Both the position numbers and the translations under genes were made by a program. From Nitrospira sp. (GTDB lineage: Bacteria; Nitrospirota; Nitrospiria; Nitrospirales; Nitrospiraceae), in the NCBI GenBank assembly GCA_018242665.1, contig JAFEBL010000002.1:124001-188000 (forward strand): a DNA stretch of 64,000 nt, in the 5' to 3' direction. Shown in pieces: positions 39,544-49,896 of the stretch. Positions within the stretch are counted from its first letter, which is position 1. Each line of letters opens with the position of its first letter. The notes under the pieces are model-generated. The model was not told the origin of the DNA. It did not search any database and saw only the letters and a list, made by a program, of their open reading frames with translations.

Positions 39544-39557
39544 CGGGTTTCCCTAGT
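39544..39557. promoter_or_regulatory. Operator-like site C (CGGGTTTCCCTAGT)
   Basis: Palindrome-type CGGG/TTTCCC extended by TAGT, in the 169 bases between the divergent CheB-CheR gene and the zinc-module gene. On the plus strand a -35/-10-like pair (GTAGAC at 39556, TAGGAT at 39579, 17-base spacer) begins at its right edge, mirroring site B before the sigma-54 activator. Confidence 0.4.
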
Positions 39558-39603
39558 AGACAGCGATCTGCAGCCCGATAGGATAAGCGGAGAAGGTTCA
39601 TGA

Positions 39604-39972
39604 TTGGGCACCGGGGCGACCGAGCCTCCCATGCGGAAAACTTCTCAGGTTCAACCGGAATTCTCCTGTCCCGATTGCATCGGCGTGCTCAGGATCGAAA
39701 CGATCGAAGGGCACCATCGGGGCTACGTCTGCCAAGTGGGCCATCGCTTTTCGCCCAACAGTCTGCTACAAGCCAAAGAACGGGAATTCGAACGAGCGGT
39801 GTGGTCGGCCGCCGTCTTGTTGCTGCACGTTCTGAGCGCGAATCAAGCGATCGTGAACGAGCCACGAACGCCGCGTTCAGTCAGCCTGGCGCTCAAGCGG
39901 CGCGCCCGCGAAGCCACACAGCAATATCGTACGCTGCTTCGCATGGTCGAGAACACCCATGCGATATCCTAA
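39604..39972 (+). CDS. Stand-alone zinc-finger module of the CheB C-terminal type
   Basis: 122 aa from a TTG at 39604 placed 6 bases after GGAGAAGG; an in-frame ATG at 39631 is the alternative. Core: 'FSCPDCIGVLRIETIEGHHRGYVCQVGHRFSPNSLLQAKEREFERAVWSAAVLLLHVL'. The CxxC .. CxxGH pattern followed by a long helix is what is normally found as a C-terminal extension of stand-alone CheB esterases ('fxCPeC.G.L.......l.rfrC.vGHaf....Ll'). Here it is a separate gene placed before, not after, a CheB gene, and overlapping it by 14 bases. Probably a metal-bound partner of that CheB. Confidence 0.7.
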   Translation: MGTGATEPPMRKTSQVQPEFSCPDCIGVLRIETIEGHHRGYVCQVGHRFSPNSLLQAKEREFERAVWSAAVLLLHVLSANQAIVNEPRTPRSVSLALKRRAREATQQYRTLLRMVENTHAIS

Positions 39973-40624
39973 CGGGGCACAGAACCAGACTTCGCGCCAT
40001 TTCTCCGCCCGCCCCTCGCCAGCCCCGTCCCTCATCAATGAGCAACGCATCATTCGGGACGTCATCGTGCTCGGGGCCTCCGCCGGAGGCATCGAAGTGC
40101 TGCGGCGCGTGCTCTGCGAATTGCCCACGGATCTGCCGGCGATCATCGGCATTGTGTTGCATCGCCCTCCGAACCCCAGCCGATTGGTGCAGGTGCTCGG
40201 GATGCGCGCCGGCATGGAGGTCGTGGAGGGCTGCGACCATGCGCGCCTCAATCGAGGGTGTATCGTCGTCGCCCCTCCTGATCATCATCTCGAGTTCGGG
40301 TCCCGGCGCATGGTCGTGCGCCGTGGTCCGAAGGAACATAGCGCCAGACCGGCTATCGACCCGCTGTTTCGATCCGCCTCCCACGCCTTCGGACGGCGGG
40401 TGGTCGGGATGCTGCTGAGCGGCGGAGGCGACGACGGAGTCAGCGGATTGATCCTGATCAAACGGAATGGTGGTATTTCCCTGGCGCAAGATCCCACGGA
40501 CGCGGACATGCCGTTCCTGCCTATGAACGCGGTGCGCTACGACCATCCAGACGGCGTCCTGCCGACACGCATCATCGCCTCGACATTGATCGCATTGGTC
40601 GACGGACAGACCATCGAATGCTGA
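39959..40624 (+). CDS. CheB-type methylesterase domain protein
   Basis: 221 aa. The esterase triad is readable: Ser41 in LGASAGGIE, His68 in VLHRPP, Asp159 in LLSGGGDDGVSG. Other landmarks are 'HARLNRGCIVVAPPDHHLEF' and 'KRNGGISLAQDPTDADMPFLPMNAV'. The N-terminal ~30 residues are polar and no receiver domain is present, so the enzyme is not controlled by its own phosphorylation. The start at 39959 overlaps the end of the zinc-module gene by 14 bases, so the two are translationally coupled. Normal CheB substrates are methylated chemoreceptors; none is in the window. Confidence 0.85.
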   Translation: MRYPNGAQNQTSRHFSARPSPAPSLINEQRIIRDVIVLGASAGGIEVLRRVLCELPTDLPAIIGIVLHRPPNPSRLVQVLGMRAGMEVVEGCDHARLNRGCIVVAPPDHHLEFGSRRMVVRRGPKEHSARPAIDPLFRSASHAFGRRVVGMLLSGGGDDGVSGLILIKRNGGISLAQDPTDADMPFLPMNAVRYDHPDGVLPTRIIASTLIALVDGQTIEC

Positions 40625-40762
40625 CGCGCAAATTTCGCCTTGTGCGTTTGCGTCGAAACCCGTACAATGCCGACCTTCCCTCCGGCAGGCTGCGGACCCT
40701 TCCAGGGCCCCCTCGGATTCCAGCCGGAGTCTCATTGCTCATTGCCGATCAGGTTTCCGGCC

Positions 40763-43753
<2,991 letters not shown>

Positions 43754-43778
43754 CGCGTCCCGGATTATCAGCGATACT

Positions 43779-45044
43779 ATGAGCCGCCGCCCCACCGACA
43801 TTCAGCATCTCCGGCAGAAGGCGGAAGAGGTCCTCGCCGAAGCCGACACCACCGGTGCCTCGACTGCGTCGAAGAAAGACACGGTCTCTCTCCTGCACGA
43901 ACTTCAAGTCCATCACATCGAATTGGAAATGCAGTGCGAAGAGTTGCGCCGGACGCAACAGGAGCTCGAACAGAGCCGCGACCGCTATGCCGAGCTCTAC
44001 GACACCATTCCTGTGGGCTCCGTCACCATCAACAACCGGGGGATCATTTCCGACATCAACGCCACCGGCGCGTCCATGCTCAAAAGTTCCAAGAAGGCGC
44101 TACACGGCAGGCGGATGCAGCTGTTCATGCCCCTATCGGAGCGCAAGCGCTTCAGCGATTTTTGCAACCAGCTCGCCCAACAGAAACGAAAATTGAGCTG
44201 CGAGATCGCGCTCGGAGACGGATGCGACGCATCGGAGGAGGTCGCAATGACGGTGCTCCTGGAAGGGACGCCGGCGCACGGGCGCGAGGGGCTCCTGCGC
44301 CTGGCCATGGTCGATATCAGCGGACGCAAGGCCGCCGAGGACCGGCTCAAGCAGCATGAGGCGGAGCTGCAGGCCGGGCGGCAGAAACTCCAGGACACCA
44401 ATGCCACGATCGTACATGCGGTGGACGAGGAACGCCGGGCTATCGCGCGGGAGCTGCACGACGACTGCTGCCAGCAATTGGCGATGCTGATGATGTCCGC
44501 GACGGGGCTCGAACGCACATTGGCCGAGCCTGCCTCGAGAAAGTTGCGCGCGATGGGCCAACAGATCAAGCAGGTCCTCGACAGCCTGCGTCACATCGCC
44601 TACGGCTTGCATCCTGCGATGGGGGAACCGATCGGCATCGAGGCCGCGATCAGGACGTATCTGACGGATTTCATCGAGGTCACGGACCTGGTCGTCGAAT
44701 TTCATTCGGTCGACGTGCCGGAACGGGTGCCGCAATCCATCTCCTTGTGTCTCATCCGCACCCTGCAGGAGAGTGTGCACAACATCGTGAAATATGCGGA
44801 GGCCACCAGCGTGGAGGTGCGGCTCTTCAAGGAAGGCGCAACAATCCGGCTGGTGGTCGCCGACAACGGCCGGGGGTTTGATGTGGACGCGGCCAAGGCC
44901 TCTTCCCGCGGTATGGGACTCGCCAGCATCCGGGAGCGGTTGGAACTATTGAACGGCACGGTGGAGATTGCCAGTGTGGTGGGCAAGGGGACGACGGTCC
45001 GCATCAGCGTGCCGTTTGCCGAGTCGGTCCAGCACCCTGCTTGA
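43779..45044 (+). CDS. PAS sensor histidine kinase of the NarX/DegS type
   Basis: 421 aa. N-terminal coiled coil (~30-70, 'LLHELQVHHIELEMQCEELRRTQQELEQSRDRYAELYDTIPVG'), PAS (~70-185), second coiled coil, HisKA_3 with phospho-His227 in ARELHDDCCQQL, and a HATPase_c (~310-415: N of 'LQESVHNIVKYAEA', 'VVADNGRGFDVD', 'GMGLASIRERLELLNGTVEI'). Kinases of this class pair with LuxR/NarL-type response regulators; one is encoded close by at 46052-46681 on the other strand, a plausible partner. It follows the CheB-CheR fusion by 25 bases. A truncated second copy of its N-terminus lies immediately downstream. Confidence 0.9.
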   Translation: MSRRPTDIQHLRQKAEEVLAEADTTGASTASKKDTVSLLHELQVHHIELEMQCEELRRTQQELEQSRDRYAELYDTIPVGSVTINNRGIISDINATGASMLKSSKKALHGRRMQLFMPLSERKRFSDFCNQLAQQKRKLSCEIALGDGCDASEEVAMTVLLEGTPAHGREGLLRLAMVDISGRKAAEDRLKQHEAELQAGRQKLQDTNATIVHAVDEERRAIARELHDDCCQQLAMLMMSATGLERTLAEPASRKLRAMGQQIKQVLDSLRHIAYGLHPAMGEPIGIEAAIRTYLTDFIEVTDLVVEFHSVDVPERVPQSISLCLIRTLQESVHNIVKYAEATSVEVRLFKEGATIRLVVADNGRGFDVDAAKASSRGMGLASIRERLELLNGTVEIASVVGKGTTVRISVPFAESVQHPA

Positions 45045-45137
45045 CGGTTTGTTCACATGCGATGTCCTGGCAGATGCGACGGCAGTCACACGTGACTCCT
45101 GTTGGTGGATGAGTGACGGGCTGCGGGGAAACCCCTG

Positions 45138-45386
45138 TTGGAGGTTCCCCATACCGCGAAGCCAAGCGATGCCTCCTCCGCCGACGCCCTCCGATTGGTG
45201 CATGAACTCCAGGTCCATCAGGTTGAACTCCAGCTGCAGTGCGATGAGCTTCGACAGGCGCATCTGGAATCGCAGGAAAGCCGGGATCGCTATGCGAAAC
45301 TGTATGAATCGATTCCCGTGGGTTATTTTTCTCTGACGACGCAAGGCGCGATCGACGCGTGGAAATGTCAGTATTTTCTGTCGTGA
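45138..45386 (+). pseudogene. Truncated copy of the PAS-kinase N-terminus
   Basis: An open frame of 82 codons reads 'ALRLVHELQVHQVELQLQCDELRQAHLESQESRDRYAKLYESIPVGYFSLTTQGAI', nearly line by line the same as residues 36-92 of the kinase just upstream ('SLLHELQVHHIELEMQCEELRRTQQELEQSRDRYAELYDTIPVGSVTINNRGII'). It then breaks into unrelated residues and stops. No transmitter follows. Either a partial tandem duplication or the leftover of a second kinase after deletion. It could still be expressed as a small coiled-coil protein (TTG at 45138), but I treat it as a remnant. Confidence 0.7.
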
Positions 45387-45502
45387 AATCTTGACAGGAG
45401 AATCCCTCGTGTCGCGGCAGTGCTCTTGGGTCCGATCTGCTAGTCTTTCAACCACAAGGATGCAGATGCGTGCGAGCGCATTCAGTGAATATAGGGCAAC
45501 GC

Positions 45503-45787
45503 ATGAACCTCGTGGTTGATGGCCTTTCCCCTCTCGTCACCGAAGCCGACATCCTTGCGCTCTTCTCCGCCTGCGGGACCGTCACCGCCGTTGAAATCAT
45601 CAATGGCGCGGCAGGCAAACCTTTAGGCGTGGCGCGTGTCACGATGGCGACGGTGGAAGAAGGATATCTGGCTATCGCCGCGTATCACCGGTGCCGGTTT
45701 CACGACCATACCCTGTTGGTGTTCGAAGATACTGCGGCCAATCGGAGGGAGGAAGTATGGAGCACAGACCTGTCGAAACGGCCGTGA
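45503..45787 (+). CDS. Small RNA-recognition-motif (RRM) protein
   Basis: 94 aa from the ATG at 45503. One RRM domain: RNP2-like 'MNLVVDGLSPLVTEADILALFSACGTVTAVEIIN' and RNP1-like 'GKPLGVARVTMATVEEGYLAIAAYHRCRFHDHTLLVFED'. The usual aromatic residues of RNP1 are replaced (GVARVTM rather than GFGFVxF), so RNA binding would be atypical. Single-RRM proteins of this size occur in cyanobacteria and scattered bacteria, sometimes cold-induced. It overlaps the following zinc-ribbon gene by 31 bases, so the two are translated from one message. Confidence 0.72.
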   Translation: MNLVVDGLSPLVTEADILALFSACGTVTAVEIINGAAGKPLGVARVTMATVEEGYLAIAAYHRCRFHDHTLLVFEDTAANRREEVWSTDLSKRP

Positions 45788-46059
45788 CCGACAGCCCTGA
45801 TGCCCCCCCGGCACAATGCTCTCACTGCTCGTCGCGAACACTGTTTTGGTGGCGCAATCCCAAAGGTCGGTCGCTCACGTGGTACTGCTCCGCCTGTCGG
45901 GCGGTTCACACCCGCACCCTGTCGGACTCGAGAATCACAACGGCCTCAACGACGGAGGAAACGACCCGTTCCACCGCGCGGCCTGCCGCCTCTTCTTCCC
46001 TGTCACGCCCCGCGTCCCAGCGATCCCGCGTAATCGGCCTTCGCCATTCACTCAAATAA
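45757..46059 (+). CDS. Small zinc-ribbon protein
   Basis: 100 aa from the ATG at 45757, preceded by GGAGGGAGG. Two CxxC pairs: 'AQCSHCSSRTLFWWRNPKGRSLTWYCSACRAVHTRTL' form one zinc ribbon, and the remaining ~55 residues are Ser/Thr/Arg/Ala-rich and probably unstructured. Its start overlaps the end of the RRM gene by 31 bases in another frame, implying coupling; a pair made of an RRM and a zinc ribbon suggests a nucleic-acid-binding unit. Its last 8 bases overlap the convergent response-regulator gene. Confidence 0.6.
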   Translation: MEHRPVETAVTDSPDAPPAQCSHCSSRTLFWWRNPKGRSLTWYCSACRAVHTRTLSDSRITTASTTEETTRSTARPAASSSLSRPASQRSRVIGLRHSLK

Positions 46060-46681
46060 GAGCGTGTTCCAGCGCGTAGCGCGTGAGCTCGGCGTTCGAT
46101 TTGACCCGGAGCTTCTCAAGGATACGCGCGCGGTAGGTGCTGACCGTATTGGCGCTCAAGCACAACTCCGTGGCGATCTGCTTGAGCGATTCACCTTGCG
46201 CGACCTTCCGTAAAATCTGGAATTCTCGATTGGACAGGGCGTCATGCAATTGGCCGGAATTCTTGGTCCGCATGCGGTCCACCAATACATGCGCCACCGC
46301 CGGGTTGATAAATTCTTCCCCCGCCAATAAGGACCGCATGGCCTCAATGAGTTCATCCAGACCGGTCGCCTTATTCAAATAGGCACTCGCCCCGCTTTGG
46401 ATCATCCGCACCGCATAACTCTCTTCCGGGTGCATGCTATAGACGAGCACGGGTGTGGTTGGTTGCAACGTGCGAAGATGCTCCAACAGATCCGTCCCCG
46501 ACTTGCCGGGCATCGTGACATCCATGACACAGGCATCCCAATGCCCTTGCGACGCCAGCGTGATCATCTCCCAGCCGGTTTTGGCTTCCACGACTTCCAC
46601 CGGCGCAAAATGCTCCTGAAGCACGTCTTTCGTGCCGCGCCGAAATACGGCGTGGTCGTCTCCGATCAAAATTCTCAACAT
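46052..46681 (-). CDS. LuxR/NarL-type response regulator
   Basis: 209 aa. Receiver (~1-120) with Asp8/Asp9 (IGDDHAVFRRG), phospho-Asp54 in ACVMDVTMPGKSG, Thr/Ser in 'VLVYSMHPEESYAVRM' and Lys in 'ASAYLNKATG'. LuxR helix-turn-helix (~145-205): 'LSNREFQILRKVAQGESLKQIATELCLSANTVSTYRARILEKLRVKSNAELTRYA'. It would bind DNA as a dimer at inverted repeats. The likely kinase is the HisKA_3 enzyme at 43779-45044. Two palindromes, AGGGATTTCCCT and AGGGATTCCCCT, lie 90-133 bases upstream of its start, suggesting self-regulation. Confidence 0.93.
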   Translation of the reverse strand: MLRILIGDDHAVFRRGTKDVLQEHFAPVEVVEAKTGWEMITLASQGHWDACVMDVTMPGKSGTDLLEHLRTLQPTTPVLVYSMHPEESYAVRMIQSGASAYLNKATGLDELIEAMRSLLAGEEFINPAVAHVLVDRMRTKNSGQLHDALSNREFQILRKVAQGESLKQIATELCLSANTVSTYRARILEKLRVKSNAELTRYALEHALI

Positions 46682-46770
46682 ATCGGCCTTCCCGTTAGGG
46701 TCTCGAGCACTATGACGTCGGCACTGTCACGATACCACTACTGTACCCTTTGCAAGACTGACTGAAAACC

Positions 46771-46782
46771 AGGGATTTCCCT
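46771..46782. promoter_or_regulatory. Operator-like palindrome D (AGGGATTTCCCT)
   Basis: Near-perfect palindrome (five of six base pairs per arm). On the minus strand a possible promoter for the response-regulator gene follows 2 bases later: TTTTCA, 17-base spacer, TACAGT. That is the position of a class II activator site or a repressor overlapping -35. The centre is 32 bases from site E. Confidence 0.5.
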
Positions 46783-46802
46783 TGTCGCGAATCGAACCAT
46801 GC

Positions 46803-46814
46803 AGGGATTCCCCT
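46803..46814. promoter_or_regulatory. Operator-like palindrome E (AGGGATTCCCCT)
   Basis: Second copy, one base different from site D, with centre-to-centre spacing of 32 bases (three helical turns), so dimers bound at both would lie on the same DNA face. It is farther upstream of the response-regulator gene. Confidence 0.5.
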
Positions 46815-47103
46815 ACAAAGTCTCGTAGGAAACTGACCGCGCGACCCACTCAGTGTTTGCGCAGGCTACCAGACAATCTGTGTTCGAGGGAACAGGTTGT
46901 GGCGATTCGAAACCGATCGTGTTACGACGGCGCGGAAATCAGGCGTGATCGATTTTTCGGCTCTTCCTCAGCCGGGAAAGGCTTCATCCGTCCGCCGCCT
47001 TGTGCGCATGATGGCCCGCTGAAGATAGATGAGAACTTCCAGCCTCCCCATGCCGGTCCAGTCTGCAGCGGGCCGGACAATCGCCAACAACAGGGAGAAG
47101 GAT

Positions 47104-47231
47104 TTGAATATCACCTGCTGGTGATCGGCATGAGCCTCGCGCTTGTGCTAGACGGCGGCGGACGCTGGTCTGTAGACCGGCTGATCGCCAACACGCTGGC
47201 CCCTCGCGGATGGGCCGGGACCCACGGGTAA
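47104..47231 (+). pseudogene. Remnant of a DoxX-family membrane protein (last helix)
   Basis: The frame reads 'FEYHLLVIGMSLALVLDGGGRWSVDRLIAN', the typical last transmembrane helix and 'Gg GrwSlDrll' ending of DoxX proteins, then runs on to a stop at 47231. The preceding part of the frame (from 46782) does not resemble the other DoxX helices. It sits in the ~580-base gap between the response regulator and hpnR; besides sites D and E this is all I can read there. Confidence 0.45.
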
Positions 47232-47262
47232 TAGGCCAAGGCATTCAACCAGCCGCCGCGGT

Positions 47263-48834
47263 CTAATTCCGCTGAGAGGAACGGTCTCCCACCGCGATGG
47301 CCCGGCCGCTGCTCTGATTGACGAACCTGACGCTGTCCTCGTCCAATTGCTGGGCCGCTTGTCCTTTCATGCGATGGATCGAGATCACTCCGTCACGGCT
47401 GCATCCGTTGGCATGTTGGGGAAGGTCCATCGCATAAAAGACCGGTTTCCGATGGTCGGCCATTTGCAGATCAGGGTTATAGACGCTGTTGAACTTCCAA
47501 AGCATCTTCACGAAATTCGTTTGTCCTCGCAGAAGATGCCCCGCGGCGAGTTTTGCCGTTCCTTTTATCGCCGCCCAACCGAGATGCTTTGTGTTGAGAA
47601 TCTGCTGCGTCTTGACCAGTTCGCAATAGAACTCCGACAGCGGCAGTCGCGTCGGCAAAACGGCATGCTGAATGTCGAAGAGGCGATAGTCGCGCGTGAG
47701 GATCGGCCTGGTCTCCGTCTGCCAGCTTTCCGTCCCCGGATAGGGCGTATTGACGCTGACATTCACGATCTCGGGAATCTCCAGGCACCATCGCCGAACC
47801 GTCTCGAACCGTTCCCGATCCCAGTCGGGGTCGGCGATCAGATTGATGGCTACCGTAATGCCTAATGTTCTGGCAAATTCCAGCGCTTCGAAATTTTTTC
47901 CCAGCGAAATTCGCTTACGATGCTGGGCCAGCCCTTCTGCATCGATCGCTTCGATCCCGAGAAACATATATTTGAGACCAAGCGTGGTCCAGAGTCGGAA
48001 CACCTCTTTGTTGCGGAGCAACACATCGCCGCGTGTTTCCAGATAATATTGTTTGCGGATGCCGTGGGAAGCGATGGCCTCCCCGATCGCAAATCCTTGC
48101 TGCGCTTGAATGAACGCCACGTCGTCCACGATGAAACAGGCCGGCTCGCTGATCCGCTTGAGATCCTCGACAATCGCCTCGCAGCTTCTGGCCCGATAGC
48201 TGCGTCCGTAAAATGTCCAGGCGCTGCAAAACGAGCAGTCCCAGGGGCAGCCTCTGGTGAACTCAATCGAGGCGCAGGGGTCCAGCACTCCGATGAAATA
48301 TTTGCGGCGCTGTCGCAGTAGATCTCTCGCCGGCTGAAGATCGTCTAAACTATGCACGAACCTCGCCGGCGGCCCTTCGCCGTTCGACGTGACGATTCCC
48401 GGAACGTGTTGAAGAGTGACTCGATCGTTGGTGACCGCATCCAGCAAGGCTCGCATGGATTCTTCGCCTTCTCCTCGCAACACACAATCGATCGCGCCTT
48501 GTCCGTGGCGAAGCAATTGCGTCGCGATGAAGGACGCGCTATGCCCGCCCACGCACACGTAACAGGCGGGAAGCAGGCGTTTCGTTAATTTAGCGAGATC
48601 GACGACTTCCGGGACATTGGCGAGATAGTTACAGGAGAAGGCTACCACCTCCGGTGCCCATTCGTGCAACAGTCTGGCATAGCGGTCCTGGGTCTCGATC
48701 TGTAGGTCGATGAGGCGCACGTCGTGGCCGGCTTGCCGGAGTCCTGCCGCCACCAGTTCAAGGCCGAGCGGCTCCAGTCGAAGATAGATTTTGGTATACA
48801 TCAACGGGCCGGGATGAACCGCGAGGACACGCAT
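47263..48834 (-). CDS. hpnR: Hopanoid C-3 methylase, B12-binding radical SAM enzyme
   Basis: 523 aa from the ATG at 48834 (MRVLAVHPGPLMYTK..), with AGGAGG 5 bases upstream; the longer frame adds an unlikely 31-residue tail. N-terminal cobalamin-binding Rossmann domain (~1-140: 'LRLEPLGLELVAAGLRQAGHDVRLIDLQIETQD', 'VVAFSCNYLANVPEVVDLAKLTK', 'VCVGGHSASFIA', 'LRGEGEESMRAL'), then the radical SAM barrel with the iron-sulfur motif in 'EFTRGCPWDCSFCSAWTFYGRSYRARS' (CxxxCxxC), 'FIVDDVAFIQA', 'QYYLETRGDVLLRNKEVFRLW', 'MFLGIEAIDAEGL' and 'NVSVNTPYPGTESW'. These match HpnR, which adds a methyl to C-3 of bacteriohopanoids. No other hopanoid gene is in the window. It lies 157 bases after ku. Confidence 0.9.
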   Translation of the reverse strand: MRVLAVHPGPLMYTKIYLRLEPLGLELVAAGLRQAGHDVRLIDLQIETQDRYARLLHEWAPEVVAFSCNYLANVPEVVDLAKLTKRLLPACYVCVGGHSASFIATQLLRHGQGAIDCVLRGEGEESMRALLDAVTNDRVTLQHVPGIVTSNGEGPPARFVHSLDDLQPARDLLRQRRKYFIGVLDPCASIEFTRGCPWDCSFCSAWTFYGRSYRARSCEAIVEDLKRISEPACFIVDDVAFIQAQQGFAIGEAIASHGIRKQYYLETRGDVLLRNKEVFRLWTTLGLKYMFLGIEAIDAEGLAQHRKRISLGKNFEALEFARTLGITVAINLIADPDWDRERFETVRRWCLEIPEIVNVSVNTPYPGTESWQTETRPILTRDYRLFDIQHAVLPTRLPLSEFYCELVKTQQILNTKHLGWAAIKGTAKLAAGHLLRGQTNFVKMLWKFNSVYNPDLQMADHRKPVFYAMDLPQHANGCSRDGVISIHRMKGQAAQQLDEDSVRFVNQSSGRAIAVGDRSSQRN

Positions 48835-48991
48835 CTCCACCTCCTTCTTGGTGAGATCGATCATCAGGCCGAGGCAGGCCGGACAGGGGTCAGGCGGAAT
48901 CTCCGGCCGAGACGCCGTTCTAAACACGCCAGCAAGGCAGCCTCATCCGGCGGCAGACCTCTCGACGAAGAGAGTCAACAGCCTGCCACGA

Positions 48992-49867
48992 TCACGCACT
49001 TTTACGGCTGTGCACCCGATCGTGACGGACGGTAGGACGCTTCCCACTCGCCGCCTGTCGGGGTGTCTGTTCACGCTCCTGCACGCTCCGTTTCAGCAGG
49101 GCCATGAGATCGACCACCTCGGCACGCTTCTGGGGTTTTGCTTCCTCTTCCGGCTCGCTGACCACTTCGGTCTGGCCGGCCTTGATGCGTTTGTCGATGA
49201 GCTTCAACAGATCCTCGTGATACGTGTCCCGGAAGGCCTCAGGTTTCCACCGATCGGTCATTTCTTCGACCAGTTTCGTCGCCATCTCGATTTCACGCGG
49301 GCTGACCCCGGCGCTCTTGAGACTGGCTGCCGGCAAATCGATGTCCTTGATCGATTTGAGTTCATTCGCGTAGCGCAGCGTGTTCAGGACGATTGCCTCG
49401 TCGGCCGGCAGCAGAGCGCACACATATTGTCTGGTACGGATCACCACCATCGCGATGCCGGCCTTGTCCGTTTTCTTAAGCGTCTCCCGCAGGAGCGCAT
49501 AGCCCTTGTCGCCCCGCTTGTCCGGCGCGAGAAAATAGGGCGTCTCGAAATAGATCGGATCGATGTCCCGGGCATCAACGAAGCTGACGATGTCGATGGT
49601 CTGTGTGGCTTCCACGTTGGCCCGGCGAAAATCTTCCTCCGTCAACACCACGTAGCGTTCCTTTTCGTATTCGTAGCCTTTCACGATATCGTCCCAGCCC
49701 ACGTCCTTGCCCGTCTCTTTGTTGTAGCGCTTAAAGCCGATCGGCTTCATGTTGCGGCGGTCCAGCATCGTCAAATCGAAGCTATTACGGTCTTCAGCCG
49801 AATAGAGCACCACCGGGATGTGAACCAGTCCGAAGCTGATCGCGCCTTTCCACAATGAACGCGGCAT
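48992..49867 (-). CDS. ku: Non-homologous end-joining protein Ku
   Basis: 291 aa from the ATG at 49867 (MPRSLWKGAISFGLVHIPVVLYSA..), the standard Ku start, with GAGGTGA upstream; a GTG at 49900 overlaps the stop of yihY but is atypical. Landmarks: 'LTMLDRRNMKPIGFKRYNKETGKDV', 'DIVKGYEYEKERYVVLTEEDFRRANVEATQTIDIVSFVDARDIDPIYFETPYFLAPDKRGDKGYALLRETLKKTDKAGIAMVVIRTRQYVCAL', and the Lys/Arg-rich C-terminal tail ('GKRPTVRHDRVHSRKSA') seen in bacterial Ku. It forms a ring that threads DNA ends and recruits LigD. No ligD is in the window. It is third in a run DUF748-yihY-ku. Confidence 0.93.
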   Translation of the reverse strand: MPRSLWKGAISFGLVHIPVVLYSAEDRNSFDLTMLDRRNMKPIGFKRYNKETGKDVGWDDIVKGYEYEKERYVVLTEEDFRRANVEATQTIDIVSFVDARDIDPIYFETPYFLAPDKRGDKGYALLRETLKKTDKAGIAMVVIRTRQYVCALLPADEAIVLNTLRYANELKSIKDIDLPAASLKSAGVSPREIEMATKLVEEMTDRWKPEAFRDTYHEDLLKLIDKRIKAGQTEVVSEPEEEAKPQKRAEVVDLMALLKRSVQEREQTPRQAASGKRPTVRHDRVHSRKSA

Positions 49868-49896
49868 GGTGTCACCTCGCTTCTCCGCACTTTCCT

